A program made the translations under genes and the position numbers. From NCBI GenBank assembly GCA_934045075.1, contig OW203722.1, forward strand, positions 20,498,986 through 20,562,985: 64,000 bases of DNA, written 5' to 3'. Below are positions 45,201 to 57,200 of the stretch, piece after piece (the first letter of the stretch is position 1; the number at the start of each line of letters is the position of its first letter). The notes below the pieces were generated by a model that did not search any database, was not told where the DNA came from, and worked only from the letters and a program-made list of their open reading frames with translations. Source of the stretch: Yponomeuta sedellus. Its lineage: Eukaryota; Arthropoda; Insecta; Lepidoptera; Yponomeutidae.

Positions 45201-48200
45201 GGTCTGTCATTTCTACAGACTGGGTGCAGATGTTCATTTCGGGTATGGTAAAAGCTTCCATCTCATGGTAGTCTTGTCGGTGAAGTCCGCGGATGCGCAG
45301 GTTTAGCTTCTCCGACAGGTGGCTCAATTTCGTGTCTGCGATGCCTCTTATACTCAGTCTCTCTCGTGGGCCAGTCTCTTCGAGTTCTCTTGCTAATCTT
45401 GATGTGACCAGAGTCACAGACGATCCTTCGTCGAGTAGCGCGAAAATTCTTCTCGAGCAGTTGGGTCCTCTTATTTCAATTGGTGCGATCTTCAGATACG
45501 TCTTCCAATTGCTGAGTATGCATACAGGTGTAGTTGTCTCCATGGGTTTCCTTTCATAGTGTAGTAGCTCGTGATGTCGTCCTTTACAACCACCCTTACC
45601 GCACACCTGTGCTTTGCAGTTGGCATGCCGGTGTCTGTTGCTTAGGCATCTAAAACAAGCGTTTGCCTTCTTCACTATGTCCCATCTTTGTCGTGTCTCG
45701 AGTTGCAGGAACTTGTGACACTTCTTCAGTGTGTGCTTGTCTCCGCAGTGTAGACATTTCAAGTCCTCGGCGGCGACAATGTTCACGTTCACTGTCTCTT
45801 CATCCTCCTCATAATCCGATATGAAGCTATCGTCTTCATCCTCGATGTCTTGCGCATGTGTAGCATGTACTGGCTTCAAGTAAGGCCCGCGAGTTCGCTG
45901 GGGTTCCTTTCTTCGTACCGCTTCAGGCTCGTAAGCGTCGCATTCTTCGACAGAGGCGTTCAGGAAATCTCTCATCGCGATCATGATAGGCTTGTCCTTG
46001 TGTCTGGCTCGATGTTTGAACCAGTTGACTCTGTAAAGGTGCGTCAGTTTATCGACAATCCTCTCCGCAATCTCTTCAGAGTCTAGGTAAGTCCGGTAGT
46101 GCATTTGTTCGATGGTGTTCACGGTGTTCGTGACGATACCAGCGAACTCAGTCAGGTTCCTCCCGTCTTCTGCCAATGATGGCATCTTCTCTATAATCCT
46201 GACTTCGTTTTTTATCAACCTCTTCGGTTGACCGAACAGCTGAGCTAGAGTGCGCATTACTAGCTGAGGGTTCACGCTGCTGAAAAGCGTGGAGCGTACC
46301 GCTTCCCGTGCTTTTCCTGTTACGGCTTTCCGTAACCGTGCGACATTTTCTATGTCGCTAAAATACTTTTCAGTATCTTCATAAGTTGCTCGAAAGGCAA
46401 TCCACTCGCTCGGATCTCCAGCGAAAGGGTGTAGCTCGCATAAATAACGCGGCGCTACTTGGGGAGCGCTCTTGTTTGCAGACGGCGTTGCTTGCGCAAC
46501 CGCATCCCGTACCGCCTGCATGAAGTTGTTTACGAGAGATGGCTCGACGCCCCTAGCGTCGCCAGCTGGCACAGGCAGGGATTCTTCGGGCTCCCCCCCG
46601 TGTAGCCTCGTCGCTGAGATGCCTGCTGTACGCTTGCGTTCTCGTTCTTGGCGCTTCTGCTCGAAGGTGGTGCCATTCACCCATTGCTCAACGGCTGCTT
46701 GCGTCCTGGCGTCCGTTCCTCCTTCAACAGAGTCCTCGTCCGTGTCCTCCAGTCGCATCAAGGCGAGTCGTGATCTTGCAACGTTTACCTTCGCTTGCGC
46801 ATGTCGTGCTTCCTTTTCGTCTAGCTCCAGTCTTGCCTGAAGCTCAGCCCGCCTCCGCACAGTTCTTGACGATTCCTTTGACGCTCTTCTCAGTATTGTA
46901 CGTACAGAGGTAGATTCGCCTCGCTCATGAGTGTCTACGTTAATAGCATCTCGGCTGGTGCTCGCCGTTCCATCTTCCGCTTCTGTGGTGTCCAGTTCAG
47001 TGACGAAAACGCTCGAAGTCCCTCCGTCCAAGGTGGTCGTTCCGTTCCCTTGCATCACCCCCCGCTCTTCAATGTCGGAGGGGGAGAGCGGTGACTCTTG
47101 CACGGTGATTTGTTCAGGTCGTGGGGCTCCCTTCGTCTTCGTTGATCTGGTTGTTCTTCCTTCCATGTCCGCTTGTTGGTGGGTTTCTTGACTGGTCCTC
47201 TGAAGTGGTCGGTCCCACCGGGCTTCTCAGAATCCCGGCGCCCCGCGTTATAGAGTCCCTGCGTCCTACTCCCTAACGTCCCTAAAAGCCCTAGCAGTCC
47301 CACTCGAGGGCCCCTTGCGGGGATATGCTCAGAGTGAGGATGGATGAGAGGGATAGGAGAGGGGGGTTCTACCCAGCAGAGGATGCGTAGTGGGTTCAGG
47401 GGGCTCAGTCGGTGGCGGGAATGTCCACCGACTTTCGACGTTCCTGGCCGGCGTACACCGTCAGGCCCTGCCCACTCACGCACCGTACCGGCGCAGCCAA
47501 GCTATTCAGTCTAATCGACCGCTGATTAGACTGGCGACCTCGCTTGAAGGGTCGCACCACCCGAAGGCGTTAAGTCCAGCCACAACAGCGTTTGACACCG
47601 TTAGGTGCTGCTGTGACTTGACCCACGGATAAACCGTGTATGAAGAAGGTCCTCGCTCTTCTCTCTTCTTCGAGTCCTGACGTCACGGACTCGATCTTGT
47701 TGCTCCTCCGCTCCTTTCCAGGTTCCAGGTCCAAGTCAACCAGGTCCAGGTCCAGGTCCAGTTCCAGATTGGCTATATCGGTGTCCAAAACCAGTTCCAG
47801 GTCTGTTCCAGGTCCAGGTCTTCCAGGTGCAGCTCCAGGTCCAGGTCCAGGGTCACTCCAGTTCCAGGTTGGCTCGTACAGTGTCCAGTCCCAGTTCCAG
47901 GTGACTTCCAGGTCCAGGTCCAGGTGTTCCAGGTGCAGCTCCAAGACAGGTTCAGGCGATATCCAGTTCCAGGGTGGCTCGTACAGTGTCCAATCCCAGT
48001 TCCAGGTCTCCAGGTGTCCAGGTCCAGGTCAAGGGGCAGTCTTCAGATCCTAGTTGAGGGTCGCTTGAGGTCCAGGTTGGCTCTTCAGTGTCCAAGTCCA
48101 GATCCAGGTCTCTTCCAGGTCCAAGTAATCCAGGTGCGGCTCCTAGACGGGTTCAGGCGATATCCAGTTCCAGGGTGGCTCATTCAGTGTCCAATCCCAG

Positions 48201-51200
48201 TTCCAGGTCTCCAGGTGTCCAGGTCCAGGTCCAGAAGTAGCTTCAGGTTCAGCTCCAGTTCCAGAATGGCTCGTACAGTGTCCAGGTCCAGTTCCAGGTC
48301 TGCTCCAGCTTGCTTCAGGTCCGCTCCAGGTCTGCTCCAGGTCTGCTCCAGGTCTGCTCAAGGTTCCGTCGTCCCCCCGGTGTTGCAGGTGTCCAAGTGT
48401 CTTCAGGGCTGCTTGGTAGGCTTCGCTATCTTCAAATCCGATGCCGAAGGACCACAAAACTGTTGGGGTATAGGGTCAACAGCTCCCCTATTTCTGAAGT
48501 TGGACGTGCAAGGTAGGTGTGTGCCTGAGTTCAAGCCCTTGCGTAGTAGACACGATGACGACACGACGACAGCACGACGATAGTGGCGGCGACGACACGG
48601 CGACGATACGGCGACGTACGGTGACGATACGGCGACGACACGGCGACGGCACGGCGACGACACGACGACGATGCGGCGGCGACACGACGACGTTACGGCG
48701 GCGACACGGCGATGCGACGACAGCGTGGTCGACCGGCGGTGACGCAGGGCGGTCTTGCAGGCTGTGGGCGCGGCAGTGCCAGCAGGGCCGACGTCGCTGG
48801 GGGGTTCGGGAGCGGGGTGCGAAGAGAAACTAGCGGTGATCTTGCTAGCGGATGTTGGAAGGAAGTTGCAGCTCTCTGGTAGTTTTCTTCAGATTAGTTC
48901 TTCTTTTTGCTGCTCTCGTAGTAGTTCCGATGCGGTACCGGAAGTTTTAGCGGGTTGAGGGCCCTTGACTTGGGCTTTACGGCTCAGAGAGCCGGTGCAA
49001 TTTCCTTCCAAAACGTTATCTCGCGCTTGTTTATTTTCCTCATTAAAGCGTTACATTTTCAGTCATAACTTTTACATTTATAGACCTATCGACATGATTC
49101 AAACGGTATTTTACAGAGATCGCTTACTAGATTCTTATAAGATAACAATGGTTTTGATACGTGTACATATAAATAAGGAAAACACAAGAATAACTAAATA
49201 TATTAGCTAATTTCCTCGTAACTAAGTGTGGGATTTGGAATAACTAGACAACGCAAGTAGATATTTTATTCGGCAATGTCTCTATATCTTAAGGACTATG
49301 TAGTCTAACTTTTGACATAGGTTCGGGTTCGATTCCAATAAGACAACATACAAAAAACAGGTACCAAAGTGGAATTACATAAAAATTGTGTCAACATTGT
49401 TTTGCTTATTTTCGTAAGGTTTTCTTAACTTAACTTGTTACTATTGATGTACTTATGCTTAGTTTACTAATGTTCTGGGTTTTACAGGTCAAATCGCAGG
49501 TCTACAGCGTGTTTTACACGGATTTCGATATTCAAACAACAAGACATGAAATTTACGCTAAATGAGAACAACGAGACAAGTTTCGTGTTACAATTAGATG
49601 CAGGACGGTGTCCTGAGTACAAATAAACATAAATAAGCCGCTTTCCTAGGCTTTAAACGGGTTTTTTCCCCTTTTAACATCAAACAACTATCAAAGTGAT
49701 TCTGCCTATCAATTTGATACTTGTGAGTACAATAATGAAGTAATTTCAATAGAATCAACTTATATCTTTCATAACAACTTATTTCTATCAGTCAAACATT
49801 ATAAAATCAATCAAATTAATCAACAAATCTATTTACAATAAATCAGCGAAACTCGTTGGCCTTGGAGCGGGCCACGCCCCCTTTTGCTCCTGTCTTACGC
49901 ACACCTATTGTCCAACCATGAATCTGACTGGGTCAAATTATGTGACAACTTGCTAGGTAGCGCAAGGTCGTTCGTCAACACACCCTAATTGTGTAATGTA
50001 ATATTAAACTTTCGCGACTTGTACACAAGGAATATAGTATTTTCTAAGGTTAACACGAGCACTAGACATAATTAAAACTGTTTTTATACGGATTTATGCT
50101 CGTTTATTACATTTTACAATTTTCCGACGTTTCGGCACTTTTTACTGACTGAGGTGACGGGCGTCTTTTAGAAAGCTTTAACTGTTGGTTTACTACCCTC
50201 GGCAAAAGTTCCAAAAGTTAATTATGAAGTTACGTTCCAAAAAATTAATAAACGAGCATATATCCGTATAAAAACAGTTTTAATTACACATAGAATATGT
50301 TCGGGGCTACGAAATTATAAATTACTACGCGATTAAGCCCCGAAAATATTCTAACTAGGATCACACTTAGTTTATCTATATCTTTCAAAAACCTATTTAG
50401 AGGCTAAAAATTTCACCCATGCCGGGATTCGAACCCGCAACCTCTGGCTATCCGTACCAGCGCTCTACCAATTGAGCCAATGGGCGACTCACGGCATCAG
50501 TGAAATTTCGAACCTCTTTACAATATTCTCTGTATTACGTACAGGCAGCGACATCTGACTTAAGCAAATTGCATTACTTACAGCCCCGACTACCTACTTT
50601 GCAGTTAGGTTTAACATCGGAACGAATATCACTGTACCCACATGATTACACTATTTTTATTTTTTAGCCTCTAAATAGGTTTTTAAATTTGTTCCTTAGC
50701 ACGGGTTAGTGCATTAAAAATAAAAATAGTGTAATCATGTGGGTACAGTGATATCGTTCCGATGTTAAACCTAACTGCAAAGTAGGTAGTCGGGGCTGTA
50801 AGTAATGCAATTTGCTTAAGTCAGATGTCGCTGCCTGTACGTAATACAGAGAATATTGTAAAGAGGTTCGAAATTTCACTGATGCCGTGAGTCGCCCATT
50901 GGCTCAATTGGTAGAGCGCTGGTACGGATAGCCAGAGGTTGCGGGTTAGAATCCCGGCATGGGTGAAATTTTTAGCCTCTAAATAGGTTTTTTAAATTTG
51001 TTCCTTAGCACGGGTTAGTGCATTAAAAATAAAATTAGTGTTATCTATATCTTGTTAAGTCGAACCGAGTGATTAGAATCAATCACTTGAGTTAAGCAAC
51101 AACAGGCGCGGCCAGGCGCAGGATGGGTGTCCCGTGACTACCGCTTGTGGCGTTTTTTCGAGCGCTTCCGTGCTTCGCAAAGCACGTTAAATCTTTGGTG

Positions 51201-54200
51201 CCGGCTGTCATGTAATGACAGTCGTTAAGCCGCACAGAACATAAAAAAAGAGTAGAAGTAGCGACATGACACATTTGTACGAAAACCAGTGTAACCAAAG
51301 TGATACTTACAAACCAAACGCACACTACGAATGCCAACCTGCCATTGGTAAATAAAGTCAATGCCGAAAAGGTGTACATCATAAAAGTTTCAATTAAAAT
51401 TTGCACCTTTTTGTAATGTTGACAATGATCAAAATCAAATGACAATGATGAAATTAAGATTGACATTTTGTAGTAACGCTACTCTACACTAGATTGAACT
51501 ACCGCCGCGTCGGACCGAAAAGAACTTTTACCTAGTAAGACATAAAGTTCAAAATTGAAAAACAAGTGCATTCTCAGTTTGGGATGGGACAATGCGAGTT
51601 CTAGTTTATCGATAGGGAGAACCTATCGACGAATTATACTCGTACAAACAGTTTACACATTAACGGCCGAATATGAATGCTGGTACTTAGAAGTATTTTT
51701 AGCTATTTCTTTTTTGCTTGCGCGTTGACTGGTAGAAAATGCATCTTTTCAACATTATCTTTTGTGCAATATAGTATATTTCATTACAAGTGCGGAAAGG
51801 CTGTCATTGCAAAGAGTTCCGACAAGTTGCAATGACGGTTCCGCACGTGTACTGAACGACTATTTTTAATACAGTTGCGAAAAAAATAAGCAATTTAATA
51901 AAGAAAAAATATTTAGAAAATGGCGCCAACCGTAAAAAAATATATGCAGAGATTTTTTTTCTTCACGCATTCTAGAAGGCAAAGGGAACTATGCCCATAC
52001 AGCCAAGTCATCAGAAGATTTTTTTTATTTATATGAAATGAAAATGAAATTTAATGAGATGAAATGAAATGAAACCTAACTTAACTCATTCAATCAAATC
52101 ATTAAATCTGATATTGAAACAAATTAGTAGCTCATAAAAACTTCTATGATTTTTTTAGTAAAAACTTCATGGCTGGTTTTTCTTTTTAAAAGACATTATT
52201 TTGACAGTTGGGAAAGAAAACGCACGAGTGCGGGAAAGGTAAAAAAAATCACGAGTGTGTAATAGCCCACATCCCGCATGCTATACGTCCGTGTAATAGG
52301 CCACTTTTTGAGCAACTGTATTAAAAAATAATTAACACTAATAGGGTACATAGACGCACAAATAAAACAATGTGGTAGATTTCATATTTTAAAATGTTAT
52401 CTCTTATTTAAAACTAGCTTTAACCCGCTGCTTCGCGGGCGTTAGAAATTACGCCGATATTACGCGGGAAATAGGTATATCGTATTCTACAACTCAATTC
52501 AGATCGTTGTCTGTCTGTACGCCATGTTTCATACGTTATACCAATTTTTTTTGACGATGGTACTTAATATATTTCATTTATACGCAAGAGTCTAACCTGG
52601 GAGTAAGCACATTTTTTCTGGTATTGCTGCACCACATAAGTGCCACCTTCCGCCATTTTTAGTGTTTATGAAGTGTTCATGAAAATGCTTTGAATATATT
52701 GTGTTCATCGTCGTTTTGAACCAATTTTGCCTTCCTGTCGCTGCCATCCATTTTAATTTCGTATCCGGTTCCTTAGAAAACCAAACGAAAACTCACTTCC
52801 AATTTGTTTTGATTCCGAAAGGGTTGTTGTAACGTTGCCTCGGTTTTCTGTTGTCAAAGGGGTAGGATGAAAATTACTTCGATAGTTTCTTAGATATTTC
52901 AGTCACTGATAAACTGGTGAAGAAAAACTATATCGCGATCTATGTGCTCATGTCATATCTTGTATGAAAAGTAGTAATGTATGAGCTCCAATGACAGTTT
53001 TCACATGCACAACGACCAGCCGGCGATCGGAGCTCATACATTACTACTTTACCCGGCCTGGCGACCGGACGGCGACCGGGTGCATGTGAAAAGGCACTTA
53101 GGAAGTAGGTATAAAATAACAACAATTATTTTACCTACTTAGACGAATTGGAATTTACAATACCTAAGTACCATTATGTATGTAGGACTACTAAGTCATA
53201 GACAACTAATTATCGATAGATTTTTATCATGTGTGCCCCCATCCGTAATTAAGTAGAATACAAATTATGACAGAAATTGCTAGAGAAGGTACACTTTCAT
53301 CAATGAAAATTTAACTTTACTAGCCAGTAAATAAAGGTGGTTTCACTTTTTCATTTTCGGATTGGTTTCCGTGTTCATGTCATTACAAATTTAATTAAAA
53401 ATACAATGAAATACGTCTTACCGATGAAATATTACGGCATGATCGGTATATTTTAGTCCCCAGCTTTTATTTTTGCTCTCTAACACAGCACAACAAGGCA
53501 TTTTAATCAAGTTTTCACCATTTTTTCTTTACTAGAAGCGCACGGCAACTGAAGTCAACAAAACTGTCACCGACTACGCATAGGCAATACATTGCTAATG
53601 TGAGGCACGCGGGCACCGCCCACTTACGACTTCTACTCTTTTTTTATGTTCTGTGTTAAGCCGTGTCAGAGGCCTTATGGGCGGCTTGATAACTTCTGAC
53701 AGTAAGGCCCGCCACTGTCTTACAATCCTCCACCAAGCCGGACTTGGCCCCCGTGGTGGAGTATGGCCTAACCTTCGTAGAATGCAGGAAGAGACCCGTG
53801 CTCCAGCTGTGGGGACATTCATGGGTTAATATTGATTGTTAAAATGGCAACCGGCCAATGTCGACAAATTCTGCCATAATCACGTCGTCGTGACATAAAA
53901 TGGACAATTTTTTTTAAAACTAAATTTTGTTTTATTTGTGAAGACTTTGAACTGTAGTGTGAACTTAATGAATGTTCTATCTACAGCAATTATAAAACGA
54001 TATACAACCAACAATACAAGTAACAGTACACAAAATGAAATAACATACATTTTTTAAATTAGACACTTATTTTACTTTATTTGGAAAACTGACAGATTAT
54101 CACTGAAACGTTAAATTTCTACACATAGAAACAGAAGTTGATGTTTGACAAAGCAAGCATTTTTTTTATTCCGTTGTATCTTTATTTACTCTTATAAACA

Positions 54201-54208
54201 TCCGTCGA

Positions 54209-54243
<35 letters not shown>

Positions 54244-54249
54244 TGTATG

Positions 54250-54280
<31 letters not shown>

Positions 54281-57200
54281 GGGTGTATGTATGTATGTAT
54301 GTATGTATGTATGTATGTATGTATGTATGTATGTATGTATGTATGTATGTATGTATGTATGTATGTATGTATGTATGTATGTATGTATGTATGTATGTAT
54401 GTATGTATGTATGTATGTATGTATGTATGTATGTATGTATGTATGTATGTATGTATGTATGTATGTATGTATGTATGTATGTATGTATGTATGTATGTAT
54501 GTATGTATGTATGTATGTATGTATGTATGTATGTATGTATGTGTATGTTATATGTAATTTTCACATGTTAATGCTATCCGCAAAGTAACGCCTGATTCCA
54601 TACAATATGAAAGCATGAGTCACCTTGGTAACGGCCAGCAGCGCGAGCGGGCGCGCGACGTGCGGCGTGGAGGCGGCGGCCACGTCGCGGCGGCCGGCCG
54701 GCACGCGCTGCAGCGCGCCGCCGCCGCCCGCCCAGTACACGGCGCCCGCGTACGTGGCCAGCGCGCCCGCCCAGCCGCCCTGCCACACCACGCGCCTGGA
54801 ACGGGACCGACGCTTTACAACTCAGTCTACTAAAGACTAGCTTTGAATTATATTCTTTTTAATGCACCAACCCGTGCTAAGGACAATTTAAAAGAAAACC
54901 TATTTTTTAGCCTCTAAATAGGTTTTTAAAACTAAGTTTGGAGTTTTTCACTATTCTAGTACTAAAAATAAAATTATTCTTTAAACACATACTCTTACAC
55001 ACACTCATTTCTAACACCATTGAATTAAATTCAATGATAACACTACTTACACACTCACATACACCACACAAAAAGAGGAATACACTCACCAACTACACTA
55101 CACGTATCTACCTAGTTCCATACAACTATACTAACTTAAGGTAATTGAATCCTAGGATATAATTATATATATTGAGTTGAACTCGGATTGTACAGACAAT
55201 AGTTTCACTTAATATACCAATTTTAATAATTTTACTGATGTAAAGAATATTATATATTATCCCAATATGGGATAATATATAATATTCTTTACATATAATT
55301 TCTTTACATATATATTCCCAATATGGGATAATATATAATATTCTTTACATCAGTAAAATTATTAAAATTGGTATATTAAGTGAAACTATTGTCTGTACAA
55401 TCCGAGTTCAACTCAAATGAAGATTGTCACCTCGGTGGGGAATTGGCACTGATTGCTGTAACACAGGTTTTTAACCTAGCACAGCGTCAGAAGCTAATCG
55501 TTAATTTTGTATATTAAGTAAAACCTTTTTGTAAAAACTGTGCACTAATGTTTTTGCCCAATAAATATTCTATTTTATTCCATTTTAATTTTGTTCATTT
55601 TTTTTCTCTAAAATTATCTATATTTTGAAATAGACACCTAGTTTGAATTGTGACGTTCATTAAGCTGCAGATTCTGCGCTATTTTGAAGAAACCTTTTCA
55701 TTTGATAACCGGGCCTGACCGGGGTCTAATAAACCCCACGCTGTTTAATAGATTGACAGAGAACAATTTGATGGACGCAAACCACGAAATTACACTTCTT
55801 ATAGTTCTCGACGTATATGCACCTTACGTGGCCAGCGGGTCGCCAGATCACGTGCCTGAAACGGGACCATCACTGTTGTCGGCTACAACAGCAGCCTAGG
55901 GGCTAATAAACGCAACGCTTTTTAATAGATGTATAAGTAAGTTAATTTATTTCACATACAGATCACTCTAATCTAGTTTAGGACCCAGTGGATCCAAAAA
56001 TCACTTCTATTGTACCACTGATACTTATAACTAATTTATGGGCGGAAAAATTAAGCTTATTTGTAGTGTATTGTAGATCCAAAAAAAAGTCTATATAGGG
56101 GACAACTTAAATATACTTAGTGACGTATACGTCCCACCAGACGAGACAAAACACACAGGTTTTCTCTCGGGATGGGCTACTTTGTTCGCCACACAGATTA
56201 TTTTACCATAATCTTATTGGGGCAACATTGTTTTAGATTCTTATCTTGGCACTACTCAAATTCAAATCAATTTCAACGAAAAGAATTTACATTCTGTTGT
56301 ACAATGTAAAATGTTAGCCGCTGCATTTGGGCCGTATTGTAGTGGAGATAAAGTCAGTGGAAAAAAAACTCCTCTCACCATCTTTTCTCAAATCATCTTA
56401 AAACCAAACACATCAGTTGCCATAATTATGTAAACCTAATAAGATTTCATGATTGCCACTAACAACCCTAAATGCCAAAGCATTAGTCAAATATCTCACA
56501 ATAATAGGGGAAAACATAAGTGCTGCGGCCAGACACACGAACAGCACTCGTTCACGAGCATAACGCACTGTTAATAGAGTTCATGCTTTGCCGCTCCCAC
56601 ACGCGGTTGGGCTGACTATATACCATAGCCCAAAAATACCAAAATCACTGCATTTTAATTAATCATCACTACCTGCAAATGCAGTCTACTAAACTATGAG
56701 AGTGTGCTACTCACTTGTTGCTACCATCGATGTCCACAGCGTGTATTTGCCTGTTCACGGCCCAGTACACAACCCCCGAGGTTTGGTCGACGGTGAGAGC
56801 GGTCGCGTTGGCGGCGCGCGATAGCTCCTTGCGCGATGTGCCGTCGACATTGGCGCGCATTATGCCGCCGATGCCGACGTCGTTCCAGATGAGAAGCCTG
56901 CGGGGGAAAGTAGAGCTTATTTTGCAGGACGGCTTGGTATTGTTTGCAACTGTGGCCGTCACCCAATGAGAAGCCTGCGATGGAAAGTAGGGCTTATTTC
57001 GTAGTGTGGAAGGCTTGGTGTTGATTGTAACTGTGACCGTCAGACACATTGGCTTTCTCGGAATAGTTTTTTCCATCCTACATGCACTATTGTGGCGTTC
57101 TAAAGCTTTGTTTTTCTATGCGTTGCAAGGGCTGGCTAAGTACAGGCTCAGCATTGCGGAAAATCAAAACCAGGTTTCTAAGAACAAATAAGTATAGAGA

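Larger units (their letters stand above)
39958..49980 (-). mobile_element. Full-length BEL/Pao LTR retrotransposon
   Basis: A 10,023-bp element on the minus strand: 5' LTR 48461-49980, long leader, one gag-pol frame (47166-41521), polypurine tract GGGGGGGAGAC just before the 3' LTR, and 3' LTR 39958-41477. The target duplication is CACCC (39953-39957 and 49981-49985). The LTRs are the same length and I found no difference where I compared them, so insertion is recent. No envelope-like frame follows pol. It sits in the longest visible arrow intron in the same orientation as arrow. Confidence 0.95.

Noticed and set aside
47570..47944. 124-codon frame before gag as a separate BEL protein
   Set aside because: It is made of CCAGGT repeat translation plus leader sequence; no domain is visible. 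Mentioned only as a leader feature.
50890..50965. tRNA gene candidates at 3.7, 4.0, 34.7, 34.8, 50.4, 50.9, 57.7, 57.8 kb and 31.9 kb
   Set aside because: They are heads of interspersed SINE-like elements with attached bodies, have C at position 33 or bulged stems, and occur as inverted dimers, so I do not call functional tRNAs.
51092..51466. 124-codon minus-strand frame with hydrophobic segments
   Set aside because: Its C-terminal third is interspersed repeat sequence, it has no family motif and it sits inside an arrow intron.
54145..54588. Long open frames across the microsatellite (Met-Tyr-Val-Cys and Ile-His-Thr-Tyr repeats)
   Set aside because: They follow automatically from (TATG)n, which has no stop in several frames.
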